Below, in pieces: positions 35,778 through 49,448 of a stretch of DNA of 64,000 bases. Position 1 is the stretch's first letter; every line of letters begins with the position of its first letter. The position numbers and the translations under genes were made by a program. The notes under the pieces are model-generated. The model was not told where the DNA came from. It did no database searches and saw nothing but the letters and a program-made list of their open reading frames with translations. This DNA comes from Telmatactis stephensoni. Its lineage: Eukaryota; Cnidaria; Anthozoa; Actiniaria; Isophelliidae. Location: positions 248,001 through 312,000 of the forward strand of contig JALIZF010001587.1 in the NCBI GenBank assembly GCA_029948255.1. The letters run 5' to 3'.

Positions 35778-37121
35778 TTAAGTTATTACAACAAAATTCC
35801 CCACTGATCCCAGAACATTTCACTCTGGGTCAAAGTTTTGTTGGAAGAAATGGCCGATGAAACTCAATGAACCAATTAAATCATAAAACTTAACGAGCTA
35901 GTTTTACAAAAATCTAGATGGAGTAGCTGGAGTAGAAATGCGAGGACGACTGGCCGCCAAACTGTGCTCTGGGAATGCCCGGAAGTTCTAGTGAACCTTT
36001 CTGATATGCCGTGTATTTGTCCTATTTGTCACTGTCGCACACTCACTCAGTCTTTGGGGTACGACTCAAATTCAATTAGAAAGTACAGACCTAAGTAAGG
36101 AAAGTGGTCGATCAAGGATCGGAATTCCTTCTGACAACCACACCGACTAAGGAAAATCTGTCTTGTTGGCCTGACTCTACAGGGCTTTATACGAACTAGT
36201 CTTGCTTACCTAAATCTACTGAACAAAGTACAATGAACGAGTTGGCAGAGCACGCGATCCCTACAAATTTCCCTCAGTCGTAACACCGCAAAAGAAAAAG
36301 CGAAGTTGCATTTTAGTATAAACAAACTAGCTGAAGCCCGCGGTTTTTTACTTCCATGAACAAAACAAATCAAAGCGGAAAACTAAGGCAAACTGTATTG
36401 TCAGAAAAATGGAAGTGAACTAACTTCCCTTCAGTGATACTGATAATCCAAGTGTTACAATAAAATAAGACTTACAAATGCTGTACTGAACTTTCTAAAA
36501 TACTTAACAGTCCAACACCTGAGAACTACAAAGCACATTACTCTTATCTTTAACTATCCAGAGAAGTGTTCGAATTCCGAGATATAGCCTTCCATGGAAT
36601 GTTTGAAATTCTGTCAGTTTTATGCCAGCTGGAAGCTAAAAGTGTAGACAGCTTGTACAGAGACAGGTTAACACACACCCGTCTTCAGTCTTGGCAGCAA
36701 ATAACAGCACATTTTCCTATCTTTGCTATAAACTCTGTAAGTATACTGAATCACTTTCACTTGGGACAGACATACTAATTAATAAGCAGTCTTCGACATT
36801 TTACAACATGACAATAATAGACCTCCTTCGATTGTCTTATTACTTCTTAGTTTGAAATCCTTTAATTAGGTAAACACGAAAGAATGTTCACTTTGAACAA
36901 AGAATATTATTCCCCAAAAAGGGAAACATTGAGGCATTAAGCGAAGGAGGTCTATTGAAGTCATTATATGGCAGACTGGTCCGAAGAAAAAAGGAAAAAT
37001 CTGATTGGTTCTTCGAGCGGTCAGAATCCTGCATGCAGTACGCACCGGTATTCCGTACCAGCACTGACACTTTTTTACGCCGTTTCTTGGCTGCGGTTTT
37101 CTCTCGATTTGTTTCGTTTAA

Positions 37122-37959
37122 GGTTGGTGCCTACTAATGGGAAGGTAATTTTTTTGGCCAAAAACCACATGGGTATCAAAGAACTCATCATAGGGAGCTA
37201 GAATCCAAGGAAAAAAATTGGGGGTCACCGTGCATATTAATGAGTTACACGCCATCAAATGTTGCAAAATCTGCCTACTCTAGAGGCCCAAAGAAAAAAT
37301 CATAAATACCCCATATTTTGAAAAAATGTCAAACTTTCTTTTACTAAAACGTTTACAACACAATTCTCTTACTTGTCAATGCCATACGAAATATGAAAAA
37401 CCAGAATAACAATTTTTTTCAATGACTTTTTACTAGTTTTAGACCTGTTTTGGTTCATGACCGCCAAATGAAAAGTCCAATTTTTGCAATCAAGTTTCAA
37501 TTTTAAATTCATAAAAGTATTTTAAAATAGTAGGTTAATCTCCACTTTACAATTTACAAAAATAAAAAATAGGGGTATCCGTGCGATTTAGAAAGTTATT
37601 TGCCGATAAACGCGCGAAAACTGATCAGAATTCGCGAAAATGATCAAAAATTCCCTAGCCCTCCCCGGAAAGTAGAGCGAATTACAATGCATTGTGGGAA
37701 ATTTTCAAGATGGCGGCGAAAACAGATCGTTTCTGGTAGAAATGATAGTCAAAACAGGCGTTGTAACTCAGGTTCTATTTATCAACTGTGAATTTCATTC
37801 AAACACAGGAGAGGCTAAATGGTTTTCCTTTAATTCTGTAAGTTTATTTTTTCAAAAAGTCGTAAAAAGGCCTTGCTTTTACGATTGCTTTACCGACAAA
37901 AATTCAGTGTTTTTGCATGCGCAGAAAGCAGTGCGCGCGGACAATAGTAGGCACCAACC
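37122..37959. mobile_element. 838-bp TTAA-flanked DNA transposon, copy 2, inverted
   Basis: It has the same termini and TTAA flanks (37118-37121 and 37960-37963), exactly 838 bp, in the opposite orientation to copy 1. The two internal open frames translate identically in both copies, so the copies are very similar and recent. Confidence 0.88.
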
Positions 37960-38403
37960 TTAAAAAGCTAACAGTTGACATATGATGAGTGAAAAACACA
38001 GCAAAAAAATCAAATAACCCTCATTTTATAATAAACTTTGGACATCTTTGAAAAGATAAAACGAGGCCGATCCAGTACAAACACTCAATAAACTGGCTGT
38101 GTGTACTAAGGCAAAAAATAATATGCTTACTATAATTTTCCTAGAAAGTATCTCATCATGTTTGCATGATCGAACAGCTGATGAGAAATTTGGTGAAATG
38201 AAGATGTGTATCCAAATAATTCATGATAAGTAATTAAGCTTACAACAGATAACAAGACATACAGTTACAATCAAACTCACCGAGACATCATTTATTTACT
38301 GGGTGTTTGTGTGTTTTTTAGGTTGGTATTCTGCCCCCTTCAAACACCTCATGCGCACACACTCAATATTCATACAGAATGCACAAAAATATCTGCCACT
38401 TTA

Positions 38404-39830
38404 ATTAAATAAGGACTAGCCCATAAAATCACTGCATTGTGCTCTATTTACAAAGAGCTCGATTCCAGTTGATTCTCTTTCTTGATTGAGAATAAAATAA
38501 CGGCATTCATATCGTTTGTATGACGTCACTTCTCGTGTTCGGATTAAACTTTTTTTAAATTCCATCGGCGTTATTTTCCGATAGTCATCTCAAAATCAGC
38601 GTTTGTGATTGGCTCAAATAAACATAAACCGACTAATGCCGTCTTCTTTGTGATGAAACACCTCATACGTACACACTCAATATTCATACAGAATGCACAA
38701 AAATATCTGCCCCCTCTATTTTCAACAATTAAGCACCCCCTTAAGGTAATGGGCTCGCGCGAGTTTTTATCGACGAATTTTTCTATAAATCATTATGTAG
38801 ATTGTTTTTGAGTTGGGAATATCAAATCAATAAAGAAAATGGGGGGTCACGGTGCTAGTTTTGGTGCTATGATAGCTCGAAAAGAGCGAAATCTCGCCTT
38901 TTCGAACGAAAACAACAGATTTCAGAGTCTGACCTCTAGCGTACGGTAAATCTTTGCAAATTTGCAAACTAAAGGCTTTCAGACATGCTCAAGTAGACAA
39001 AGTATCATGAAAAGTAATATGTCTTCACTTATTGGTAGGTAAAGCTGAGTATTCGCAATTGAAAGATAAAAATCAGGTGTGCTTACGCGCGAATCGGACG
39101 TTCATTTTGACGATTTTTCGCGATTTTCTCAAAAACCTATCGAGGAATTTTTTTCCTTTTTTGATATGTTTTAGTTTTGATAAAAATACGTCGAAAAAGC
39201 AAAAAATTAGGATATGTCGCGGTGCTAGATTTTAAGTTATAAGGCTTTGAATACTGTTACGTGGCGTGCGCCATATTGAAATCTTTTAGAACACAGGAAG
39301 CCCAATCAAATTCGATATCAGCGCGCGGGTGCAGAACATGCGCAAACGCTATGCGCACGAATGCGCGAGCGCATTACCTTAAATAATTATGACTAGCCCA
39401 TAAAATCACTGCATTGTGCTCTCGATCCATCTACAAAGAGCTCGATTCCAGTTGATTCTCTTTCTTGATTGAGAATAAAATAACGGCATTCATATCGTTT
39501 GTATGACGTCACTTCTCGTGTTTGGATTAAACCCTTTTTAAATTCCATCGGCGATAATTTCCGATAGTCATCTCAAAATCAGCGTTTGTGATTGGCCCAA
39601 ATAAACATAAACCGATAATGCCGTCTTCTTTGTGATGAAACACCTCATACGCACACACTCAATATTCATACAGAATGCACAAAAATATCTGCCCCCTCTA
39701 TTTACAACAATTAAGCACCCCCTTAAATAATTATGACTAGCCCATAAAATCACTGCATTGTGCTCTCGATCCATCTACAAAGAGCTCGATCCCAGTTGAT
39801 TCTATTTCTTGCTCGGTTCCAGTTGATTTC
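38404..39830. repeat. About 343-bp tandem repeat, 2.3 copies, one interrupted
   Basis: GACTAGCCCATAAAATCACT starts a unit at about 38411, 39391 and 39735. Unit 1 is split by the 634-bp element at 38745-39378. Without it, the spacing is about 342 bp, matching the 344-bp second unit. Related sequence (ACACCTCATACGCACACACT) also occurs upstream at about 38347 and at 58529. Confidence 0.85.
38745..39378. mobile_element. 634-bp TTAA-flanked element with preserved empty site
   Basis: It begins GGTAATGGGCTCGCGC and ends GCGCGAGCGCATTACC, flanked by TTAA on both sides. The next tandem unit shows the uninterrupted site AGCACCCCCTTAAATAATTA at about 39714-39733. This is a second, different TTAA-type non-autonomous family. 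Confidence 0.9.
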
Positions 39831-40385
39831 TCTTTCTCACCCTGACCGCACGGACACGTTTAATATATTTGCTTGTATTGATTGGACTCCATTTAAACTA
39901 GCCTTGCTAATTGGATGCACCTGTATAAATATTGACTTAAATAAATATACTTACCATCTTTGCAAACACGTTTTGAGGTAATGAAAAGATGATGCGGCTG
40001 TTTTCAGTTTAATTGCACGCTGTATGTAACATTAGGGCAGCAAACAGGTAGACAGGTAGATTGTCGCAGCAACAATTCCCTGCTTCAAGATCCTGCAACA
40101 TCCTCTAGAATACGTATGAATCCAAGCAGTTACTGCTAGCGCCATAAAATAGTAGCTTATAGGAGTTCTAGCGGGATTTAAAGGCTGTTTGGATGCAAAG
40201 TTTTCAATTTTGGTTCGGAATTAAAGGCGTATATCCATTTACACATTGATGTGAAAATTTGAAAAAAATAAAATAAGTCATGAATTATTTTACGATAAAT
40301 CACCGCTGATTTATCATAATGAAATCGACTTCAGAATAGAAAAACTGTTTCATTTTACAGGTCCCATCCTTACTGTGTAGGTGTT

Positions 40386-41340
40386 TTGCTCTGAACAAAC
40401 CCATAAGAAAATTATTTGTAATGCATATATAATGAATAATTCTTGATAAAAATATAGCTTTCGACAAATGTTGTCCACACATTTCGAGAAACGACATCAA
40501 TTAAGAGTAGCGAGATATCAATATTTCTATTTTATAAATGTAGATTTTTTAAATGTACATATGTTTATTACATTGTTCAACTACTAGATTTATATTTATT
40601 AAATATATAATGCAATGTCTGAGTTATGAAATATAACACTTTAGCTTTTCAGTATAAAAAGGTCAAAAATAGACTAATTTCATGAGTCATGTTGAAAAAC
40701 TCTTAAGGCCTGCGCAGACTAGGGGAAATATTTGTCGATAACTAGTTGTGATATCGAGGTCACATATCGACACTAAAATCACTATGTTCTCAAATTCAAA
40801 TGAGCCCAGTTTGTTATGGGCAGCTACATCTTTTGTCCAGTGTTTTGGTCTAGTCATCGACAACAGTCATCGATAACTAATAAAAGTTAATATGAGAAGC
40901 CACTTAAAATATTACTAAAATATATGCCCGAACTAACATTTTCATCGATAACTAATTATTGATAACAAATGTTACCTAGTCTGCAGATTCCCTTATACAT
41001 GCATTAGACTTACACTGTATTACAGTTAAACATCGCACTTCAGAACGAGACAAAATATGCGACACAGTATGCAAAGTAGTGTCATTTCCTGGATGAAATC
41101 AGTGGAAGTTACCCAGTTATCTTGTTGGATTTCTCCCATTTAACTTCAAATTTAATTAAATGAACCATTGATATTACTTTGAGACTGAAGTCCTCAAAGT
41201 TCAAAACAACGTCATCAGAAACTAACTTCGTCTCTGTGAAGATTGATTTAAGTGATATGGCAACTATTAGAAATTCCCCTTGATCAAACGGAATAAAACA
41301 AAAAATAATCCGCTTAATTCAATGAGGATTAAAATATAAA
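40386..41340. repeat. K1 3' flank segment, duplicated at 61768-63440
   Basis: Long blocks from GCTCTGAACAAACCCATAAG onward match 61770-62600, and the blocks around 41053-41120 and 41156-41310 match 62884-62960 and 63310-63440. The segment contains an inverted-repeat element at 40702-40995 (GCGCAGACTAGG / CCTAGTCTGC). Confidence 0.85.
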
Positions 41341-41572
41341 GCATATCCTTTTTTCCTTGTCCAATCTGGTTGTCAGAACTAAATATTACAAATGACATTT
41401 GATATCTACAAATGATAAACTGAAATTAAACAGAAATGTCTAAGAATCCCAACTGGCACTAGGAGACAAAGCAGTTGGCTATGTACAAGCATGGCCAGAG
41501 CGACACTCAAACTCGGACCCGGTAACCACTCGATCACGCTGAAACCGATAATTTTTGCGCACCAAGCGTGCA

Positions 41573-42869
41573 CTATACAAAATACTGCACGATAATATCA
41601 TCATATTTTTCCTTATATCCATTGTTCTCGGATTCCACATCGTCAACAACGACACGATTTTCTTCTTCAAGAGGATTCTGTAAAACTAATCTTGGCATTT
41701 TGTAAAATGATGCATAACCATAGTAGGATTGGTCTTCTTGGGGATCCATCAAAGTTTGATACCTTGAGTCGTCGCTGTCTTCCTCTTTTCCAAGACTTGC
41801 AAGACCAACAATCGGGTAGGCGAGTTGATAATATTCTTTGGAACTGGTCGGACGTGCTCTTACTTCTGCCATCAAATCATTCCAGGTTTGGTAAATGGGC
41901 GGTTGGTTATTGATACTTTCCGTCGATTCAGTCCCTGGAGGTGCGCCATAAATACATTCCTGGGAATCTTGGAGATGCGCTTGTTCATCAAGATTTTCAG
42001 AGATTACTTCTGCTTGATTCTTCTCGAGACCTTCATCACAAGTTGTGTTCAATTGGCCTTTCAGTTGGGCGCTCTGTTCTTTAAGTGGGATAGCGATATC
42101 TTGATGTTGGGCATCGGCATGTGAAACGATAATAACATCGTGTGTTTTATCAACTTGGTCTTCTTGGATGTCTTCTCTGTTATGGGATAATGGTTTCTTG
42201 GGGTTATTCTTTTCAGGTAATGGCGGCAAAGGTAATTCCAGCAAGGAGTTCGAATTCCTGGAGTAAGTTATTTCTGGTACTGGAGGCAAAGGTTCGGCTC
42301 TTGAAGAGTATGAAGATGACACTGGCATACATTCATAAATATCATCTATTTTATCCTCCTGTATGTTTTCTTTATCATGACGGCACATGGGAAACGTTCT
42401 GGGCGTGCTGGGAAAAGTTCTGTCAGGCAATGGAGGCAAAGGTAATTCGAACAAGGAGTTGGATCTTGAAGAGTGTGAAGATGGTACAGACAAATTTGAC
42501 AATGATCGCGAGGACGGTCTCACTACTTCAAGTAAATATGACGGCCTGTGTTCATTGGAATGCCACGACGACTCTGTGGGTTCTCGTAAAGTTGAAGCTG
42601 ATGTTGATGATGATGACGATGACTTTCCAAATAGAGAGAGCGCGCGTTTCACGACAGTTTTGAACCCTCTTTTAAGGTTCCATATTGGTTGCGCGTATTC
42701 GTAGTTGTGCTCTGCAGCAAATTCCTCAGGTATCGATTGCAGGACATCTTCCTGGGGTGGGGAGAGATATTTTTCTACATTAATTTGAACGATATTCAGG
42801 TTCGGAGCATTCTCGTAGACTTTGTGTTTGGTTAGCCAGTTCTGAAGAAGACACGATTCCCATGGGATC
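41573..42869 (-). other. K1 C-terminal Tyr/Pro-rich tail (single exon)
   Basis: Residues about 981-1412. A Ser-rich stretch is followed by three PLPPLP/PLPPVP motifs and then many Tyr motifs (IYECMP, IYGAPP, IYQTW, YYQLAYP, YQTLM, YYGYASFY, EKYDDI). The entry IPWESCLLQNW matches NPFESCLLTRW in K2, with the same phase-2 intron. This is likely an SH3/SH2 docking tail. Confidence 0.75.
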
Positions 42870-45800
42870 CTGTAATAAGAGCACCACTATGAGATAATGG
42901 ACGAAATGAAATCGAGAAGAAAGTAGATGAAAAATGATGACAAGGAAAAGGAATGGGAGGATGAATTTGGCAACATGCGCATGCAGCTATAAATATGATG
43001 AATATTGTTGCAGTATTGTCTGATACCTGTGAGTTAAGCAATCTAGAACCAACAAAGAGGAAGCTCTTTCGCTAGTATGCAACAGCCAACACTGTGTCAT
43101 GACAATGTACACCCAATCAGGACACTTTGAAGGTTGTAGTGGACGAACACCAGACTTTAGCTGTGGCAAAATCTAAGTGAAGAAAATGGACCAAAGGTAA
43201 ATGAACGAGTGAAGAAGGAAAACAAGGAAGGAAGAAAGGAAGAAAAGAAGGAAAGAAGGTAAAGAAAAGACGAGGGAAGTGTGCATAAACATACTTCATC
43301 ATCTCTATACTGCGGAAATGGTCTGAGATCCTTTCCATCAGGATCAAGGCAATGAAACATTTCCCACATAAGCATACCAAGTGACCAAATATCACTGGCT
43401 TTGGAAAACAGTCCTTCTTGTATCACTTCCTTGGCGTTCCTGCAATGAATTGACATTTTGTTACAAACCAATGAGTATGTGGTTAGTACAGCTAGCAATT
43501 TCAAAAACTGTACGGTTAGTCAGATTGAGATGACTGACTAATTAAAATGTTGATAATCGTTTCTTCATAAATGGAAATGTTTAATGGTTAAATATACCTG
43601 AATAAAATCAACTCCTTTCGGAGCATTAAGCATCACGATTATCAAGATTTAAATTTAGGGGCTAGGGGCACTTTAAGAAAACAGCTCCAGATGTGAACAG
43701 CATGAAGACGTGTCTAATATGGAAATTGGCTCAATCGTTCATCCTTTTTTCTTTGTAAGGACAAAAATTAAAAGGCAACAGTTCAGATATTTTCAACATG
43801 GCTCAGCTATTTTTATAGAACTTCCAACAAAAGAAATAACACAGTATGTAAATATCTCATCCCGCTATTGAGATATTTACAATGGATTTTCCGAAGGCTT
43901 TCCGAAATGTAATTTATAAACAAAGGCAAAGCCAAAAGTTAATACTTCTTAATTTTGAGTATTTGTATCATAAAAAGAATCATATAAAAAGAAGCTAATG
44001 TTTACTCAGTGTACTCCTAACTACAGGCCGTGCTGGCCGTACATAATCTCTGTGTCTCTAGAATGAATTTAAGGCACGATTGACGCATAGCTAAGACATA
44101 CCAACGATGCAGGTACTCTGTGATCTGTCCTTGGCAGGTAGTCGAACTTGAAATATTATCGTTGTGGCAAAGCTTTAGGCTCCTGGTGTACTGTAGCCCA
44201 CTAAGCTTGACCTGAAGAATCAAGGACGTAAAAAGTGAGTATAGATCGACGGATGGATCGTAATGGCAAATGAATACATGACCGAGCGAACGGATGGACA
44301 CGCCGACGGATATAGGAAAGGAAGGAAGCAAGTAAGGAAGCAAGAAAGGAAGCAAGGAGGTAAGGAAACAATCAAGGAAGGAAACAAGGAAGAGAGCAAA
44401 TTAAACAAGCAAGCAAGCAATGAAGGAAGGAAGCGAAGAAGGAAAGAAGAATAAAAGAATGGATGGATGGATAAATGGAAGCAAGCAAGCAAGAAATGAA
44501 TGACAATAATCGATGAACAAACGAATGGATCGGCGGACGAACGTATATCATGAACTGAAATACTCACGCGTTTATCGTCGATGACGACAACGTTGTCAAG
44601 GGTAACGTTGCAGTGTACAATATCATTGGAGTGCAGGTAGTTTAGTGCTGAAGTGATTTGCGAAGAAAACCTTATCAAATCCTTTTCTGTACAACCATGT
44701 TCCTTTATGTAATCTCGAAGATTTGCACCTGTATAATGTTCGTAACTCTGCAAAAAATGTTCAAAAGATTTGGGTAAGTATATATAATACCAAGGAGATG
44801 CATTTTCTTCTTAGGGAAAAAGGTAAAGGTAGGAAATATAAATTATTGTGAATTAATTTAATCTGATAAATTAATTAAATGTAAATGTTTTCAAGCATAG
44901 CTGAGAAGCTGAAGCTTCACTAGGGACTACCGAGAAACAACTCCCCAATCAGTTGGTTGCCAACTCGGGATCTGGGGATTACAAAATGACGCTTATTTGT
45001 ATGACCAAGCTGCCTCCCTATTCAAGAGGAGCAGGTCAAAAAAAAAAAGACAAAACAAATAAGTACAAAGATGCCAATATTATAAGTAACATAGTATCGC
45101 TCTTACAATTCGTCTTGCATTTTTAACTTTCTTGACTTTGAAAACCTTGACAAGATGAGGATGACTTAGGGGCGTTAATTTCTGCACATGATGCTTGCTG
45201 TCGTCTACAAGTGTGGTCTTCAGTTTACATGGCACCTAACAATAGCAATAACACTCAGTGATTACTGGATTTCTTTGTAGCCTCCGACATCTTGAAAGCT
45301 CAGTCGTCAATTAATCAAGAATTCTTCACCTACGTCTTAGCTTGTGGTCACGATTGAGTTAAACTGATGAGTGGTTTCTCGTCATGTCCCAAAGAATTTT
45401 AACAGTTACAGTTATTCATATTTTGGAAGGTACATTTTTTTTACCAAAAACTGGGATATCAAATGTTAGATGAGGGATGACAGAAAATAAGAAAACGGAG
45501 TTATGATATGAATTTTTTGTTAAAAGTAATCGAAGTGTATCTGTGATATCAGCTATTAGCAGATCCGCTAAGTTTTCGGCTGCTTCGAAAAATGGGCACC
45601 AGAATAGCCTTTTTCGAGTTTGATCATACAGCCGCAAAATTAGACGCACAAGCGCGCGGTTAGCCCTCAGTCGAGGTAAATTATTCCAGAATACAAGTGA
45701 GAAAAACATAAATTGTTCACAATGAACAATACAAAAACGGATTTTAATTCCATGGGTCTTTCTTGAAAGGAGGCTTACCCTCCAGAAATGCGGTCTCAAG

Positions 45801-48800
45801 CAAATGGAAACTGGACTATACAAACCTTAGCAGAAGTGAGGTGCGAGCGCAAGTCCTCTCTGCTGTATATCGGAAGATCACAATGATCTTTATCATAACT
45901 TTCTTCAGTAGCTTGGATTCCATATGCAGTTGGAGGAACGTTTTGTGGAAGGACAATGGGACGATTATCTGTTAAAATGTGATATATCAAGATAAATACC
46001 AACACTTGTTGTCAGAGCAAGAGGAACAGGATGTATTTTCAATTACCTCCCAAAAATCCTCCTTTTTAAATGCCATATTACCCTCTACTAGGACCTACCT
46101 GTCTCATCACATTGAGAAATGAGTCTTCTGAGGTCGATACAGATTTCTTTAAAGGAGATGTCTTCCCCTCCAAAACAGCACTGCATGAGTTGGTAGTAGC
46201 CGTCCTTCATCATTTGTTCTTTTGATACGATACGACCTGCCAAAATCTGTTTCAAAGAGGAATAAAATTGGTCAATTACCACTCGTGGTAAAGTTAAAGC
46301 ATTAAGATTTCGCGTCGGCAGTTCCTTCATTTCCCAAGAAGCCGACGGTGAGCTCTTTACTACCTCCCCCTTCTCACTCCATCAGTGCTCCGTTTCCCCA
46401 CTATTTATAACTAATTAAAGCTGCACAGCACGAAAACAATTAATTTATTCGTTCATCTTCAGGGCTAGGAATTATAATACCATGTCTCTGAATGATATCA
46501 GTGATTAAATGTCCCGAGGCCGAGGCTAGGGAGGTTTAGTGGAAGTCCCGAGGCGTAGGTCGAAGGACTTTTACTAAACCTCCCGAGACTGTGGGGACTT
46601 AATTACTAATATCCCTCAGTGTCATGGTATTACTTTGTAATACCATGATTACCGAGGAATTAAACGAAAATATACTTCACTGTTTGTTCTTCCAAAACTT
46701 TGATAAAATGAATATAATTCTTTTACCTATTGTTCGTAACTCTGTTCTTTTGGAAATTTTGAAAATAGATTTCTTTGTTACATTTTTATAATGGGCAAGT
46801 ATTTTGTGTGAAATAATAACTTTTTGTGTTCATATTTTATATTGTTCAAGTTTTTGCTTGGTTACGCACATGCACAAAGTAGGATAAATAGTTCCCACGC
46901 GTAAGAGTGTGCAGTGATAAGAGGTATCAGTGCGTTGTAACGTCAAAAAGCTTTTCGGAGCAAATCCCGATGATTGTTATGAGGGACTGTACCTCATGAA
47001 TAGTAATGAGGGAAATTTAAAACTAAATTTCCCTCATACATCATTAATGAGATGTATGAGGGAAATTTAGTTCTCCGTCATTCTAGCCATGGAGGAGGAA
47101 TGTTAGACATTAAACGTCCCTCTTGAAACAATGGATCATTGTATTATTAATTATCGTCCAAAAGCTTGGCAATATTAAATTATTCAAAAACGTAGTTGAT
47201 GCTGTTATCAAGCTTAGTGCTGAGAATTTCAAATTCCAAGACAATTCAAGGAGTATTCAAGGACCCCGAAACGACTTTTCATGGAGTATTGTTAGCCGAA
47301 TTACTATTGATTACAGCAGGAGTCCATTACTAGTAATGGACTCCTGATTACAGGGTGTTTTTATCGATGATTTTACTGAAATTCTTTGACACTGTGTATC
47401 AACCCCTTCAGTCAGTGAAATGAGAAAAGGAAATTTCTATATATTTTCCATAAAGTCCCTTTTTCTCCAAAATGGACATTCAAGGAGTTTTCAAGGAGTT
47501 TGAACAGAATTTGAAAAATCCAAGGACTTTTCAAGTGCCTTTGAAAACGTAAATGAAATTCAAGGAGTTTTCAAGGAGTTTAAGGAGTAGCACGAACCCT
47601 GTCAGTTATAATTGGTGAAACTAAGATACACTTTCTTGCTCATAATCAATTGTCCCAGATGGCTGCGGCAGGGACCGCGCAGTACCTTGGAAAGTGAGCG
47701 GCTACAATCCGCGCCTTTATAAATGACACACACATCTAAATTCTAACACAATACGCTTAAACAACCACTTTCTTGTTCATTATCTGCATCTCGGTAACCC
47801 CCCCCCCCCCCCTCCCCCATGTCAATGTTGAGGGCCGCAACGTTCCCTGGGTAGCGCGAGCATCACCAAGTAACATTGACGCGAGGGGAGGGGGGTGAAA
47901 AGTCGGATGACGTGCGCTGCTGCACTACAGTAATTTATCATGCTCCATGCATTGCTGTGTCAAAGTAAAAAGGCGCGGATTGTAGCATTTGAAAATAAAG
48001 TACACTACCCAGTCAAAAACGTTTTGAACATTTGACTAGATTGACTAGATTGACTAGATTGACTAGTTGTCTCACTCTTAAGTTTGTACACACAAAGCAA
48101 ATTGGTTGCTCTAGAGAAATTTTGTAGAAAAATTCTGTCTCAGCAACGACTTTTTCATTAAATGCTGGCACAGTAAGGAGATTTATTGTTGTTGCATGTC
48201 AACGCAGGGTTAATCGATTCGTGTGCTAGACGAAAGCAAACTATTCAACCTACCTCGTCACGAACTTTCTGGAGATCTTCATTCAAGTATGGAACATTGC
48301 CACATGTGATAATTTCATACATAAGAACTCCAAAGGCCCATACATCAGACTTGAACGAGTAAACTGGAGGATCATTCAACCCTGCAGGATCGGACCATCT
48401 GATTGCTTCATCATTTGTACTTTGGCATTCTCCTTTGAAACCGCCCTTGAACTCCCTGTCTGATGTAACTCTTGCTCGGCTGAGACCAGTAATTTTGATG
48501 TGCTCTGAAGTGTCTCCCACCAAAAAGTTTTCTGCACGGAGTTGAGTATGAACAACCTTGTTTTTGTGCAAAAACTCTACACACTCAGCACAAGCAAGAC
48601 ATATTTTCAGAATTTCCCGATAAGATGGAAGAATACGCTCACGTCGATCTCTCAGATAACCCAGTAAGTCGCCATTCATCATGTATTCAATAATCATGTG
48701 GCAAGGCAAACCAGCTGGGTCAGCGGCATAGCATACTGGAACATGCTCACTGGACTTACTATTAAGAAACTTAGTAATAGTGGCGCTATTTTGAAAGCGT

Positions 48801-49416
48801 TTTTCAGATTGCGAGGTCTCTTGGTCTTGTCTAGTATACAACGACGAAATGGGATCAACTGGAATAGCTTTAACAACACTCGGTTTGTGAGCATATAATC
48901 CACGCACAATCACGTGGTCATCACTCTCAAAGATGATGTTGCACATCTCTAAAGATCCTGATTGGTTGGAGGTACAGAGTCTTTTCTGGAGAAGTTGGAA
49001 TGGCAGCTTACCATCAACGCCACAACGATTTTCTAGGAGAATTCTTCTGGAGTAGATATCAGGTGCAAAGGCAGCTTTCAGTATGTACTTGTCTGTGATA
49101 GCATTGATGACAGTAGACTGGCTATAAGCTTTTGTTTGACAAAAACTTGCCAAAGTACGTGCGGCGTCCTCCCTGGTGGCTTTTGAATAAAAAAGATACA
49201 CACAGTCAATCTCAAGAAAAAATATGGCGGTTTTCAAATTTAGAGACTATGTGGAAGTACAAATTTGAAAAACAAAAGATGTATTTAGTATATAAAAACA
49301 GTATTATTACTGTTATATTATTATTGCCCATATAACTTGTACAGTAAGCCAAGTTTAGACAAGAGACTTGTTTTGTACTAAAAGAAATGCACTTTTATTA
49401 TCTATCTATCTATTTT

Positions 49417-49448
<32 letters not shown>

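Larger units (their letters stand above)
33664..41572. other. Intergenic region between K2 and K1
   Basis: It holds the K2 promoter side and the K1 3' side. No coding exon was recognised. It carries TTAA-flanked elements, a 343-bp tandem repeat, and MITEs (listed separately). The interval 35800-37100 has no element I could define, only AT-rich sequence. Confidence 0.65.

Noticed and set aside
41825..42704. Plus-strand open frames of 99-173 aa opposite the K1 tail
   Set aside because: They are antisense shadows of the long K1 last exon, which has matching splice phase and a paralogue.
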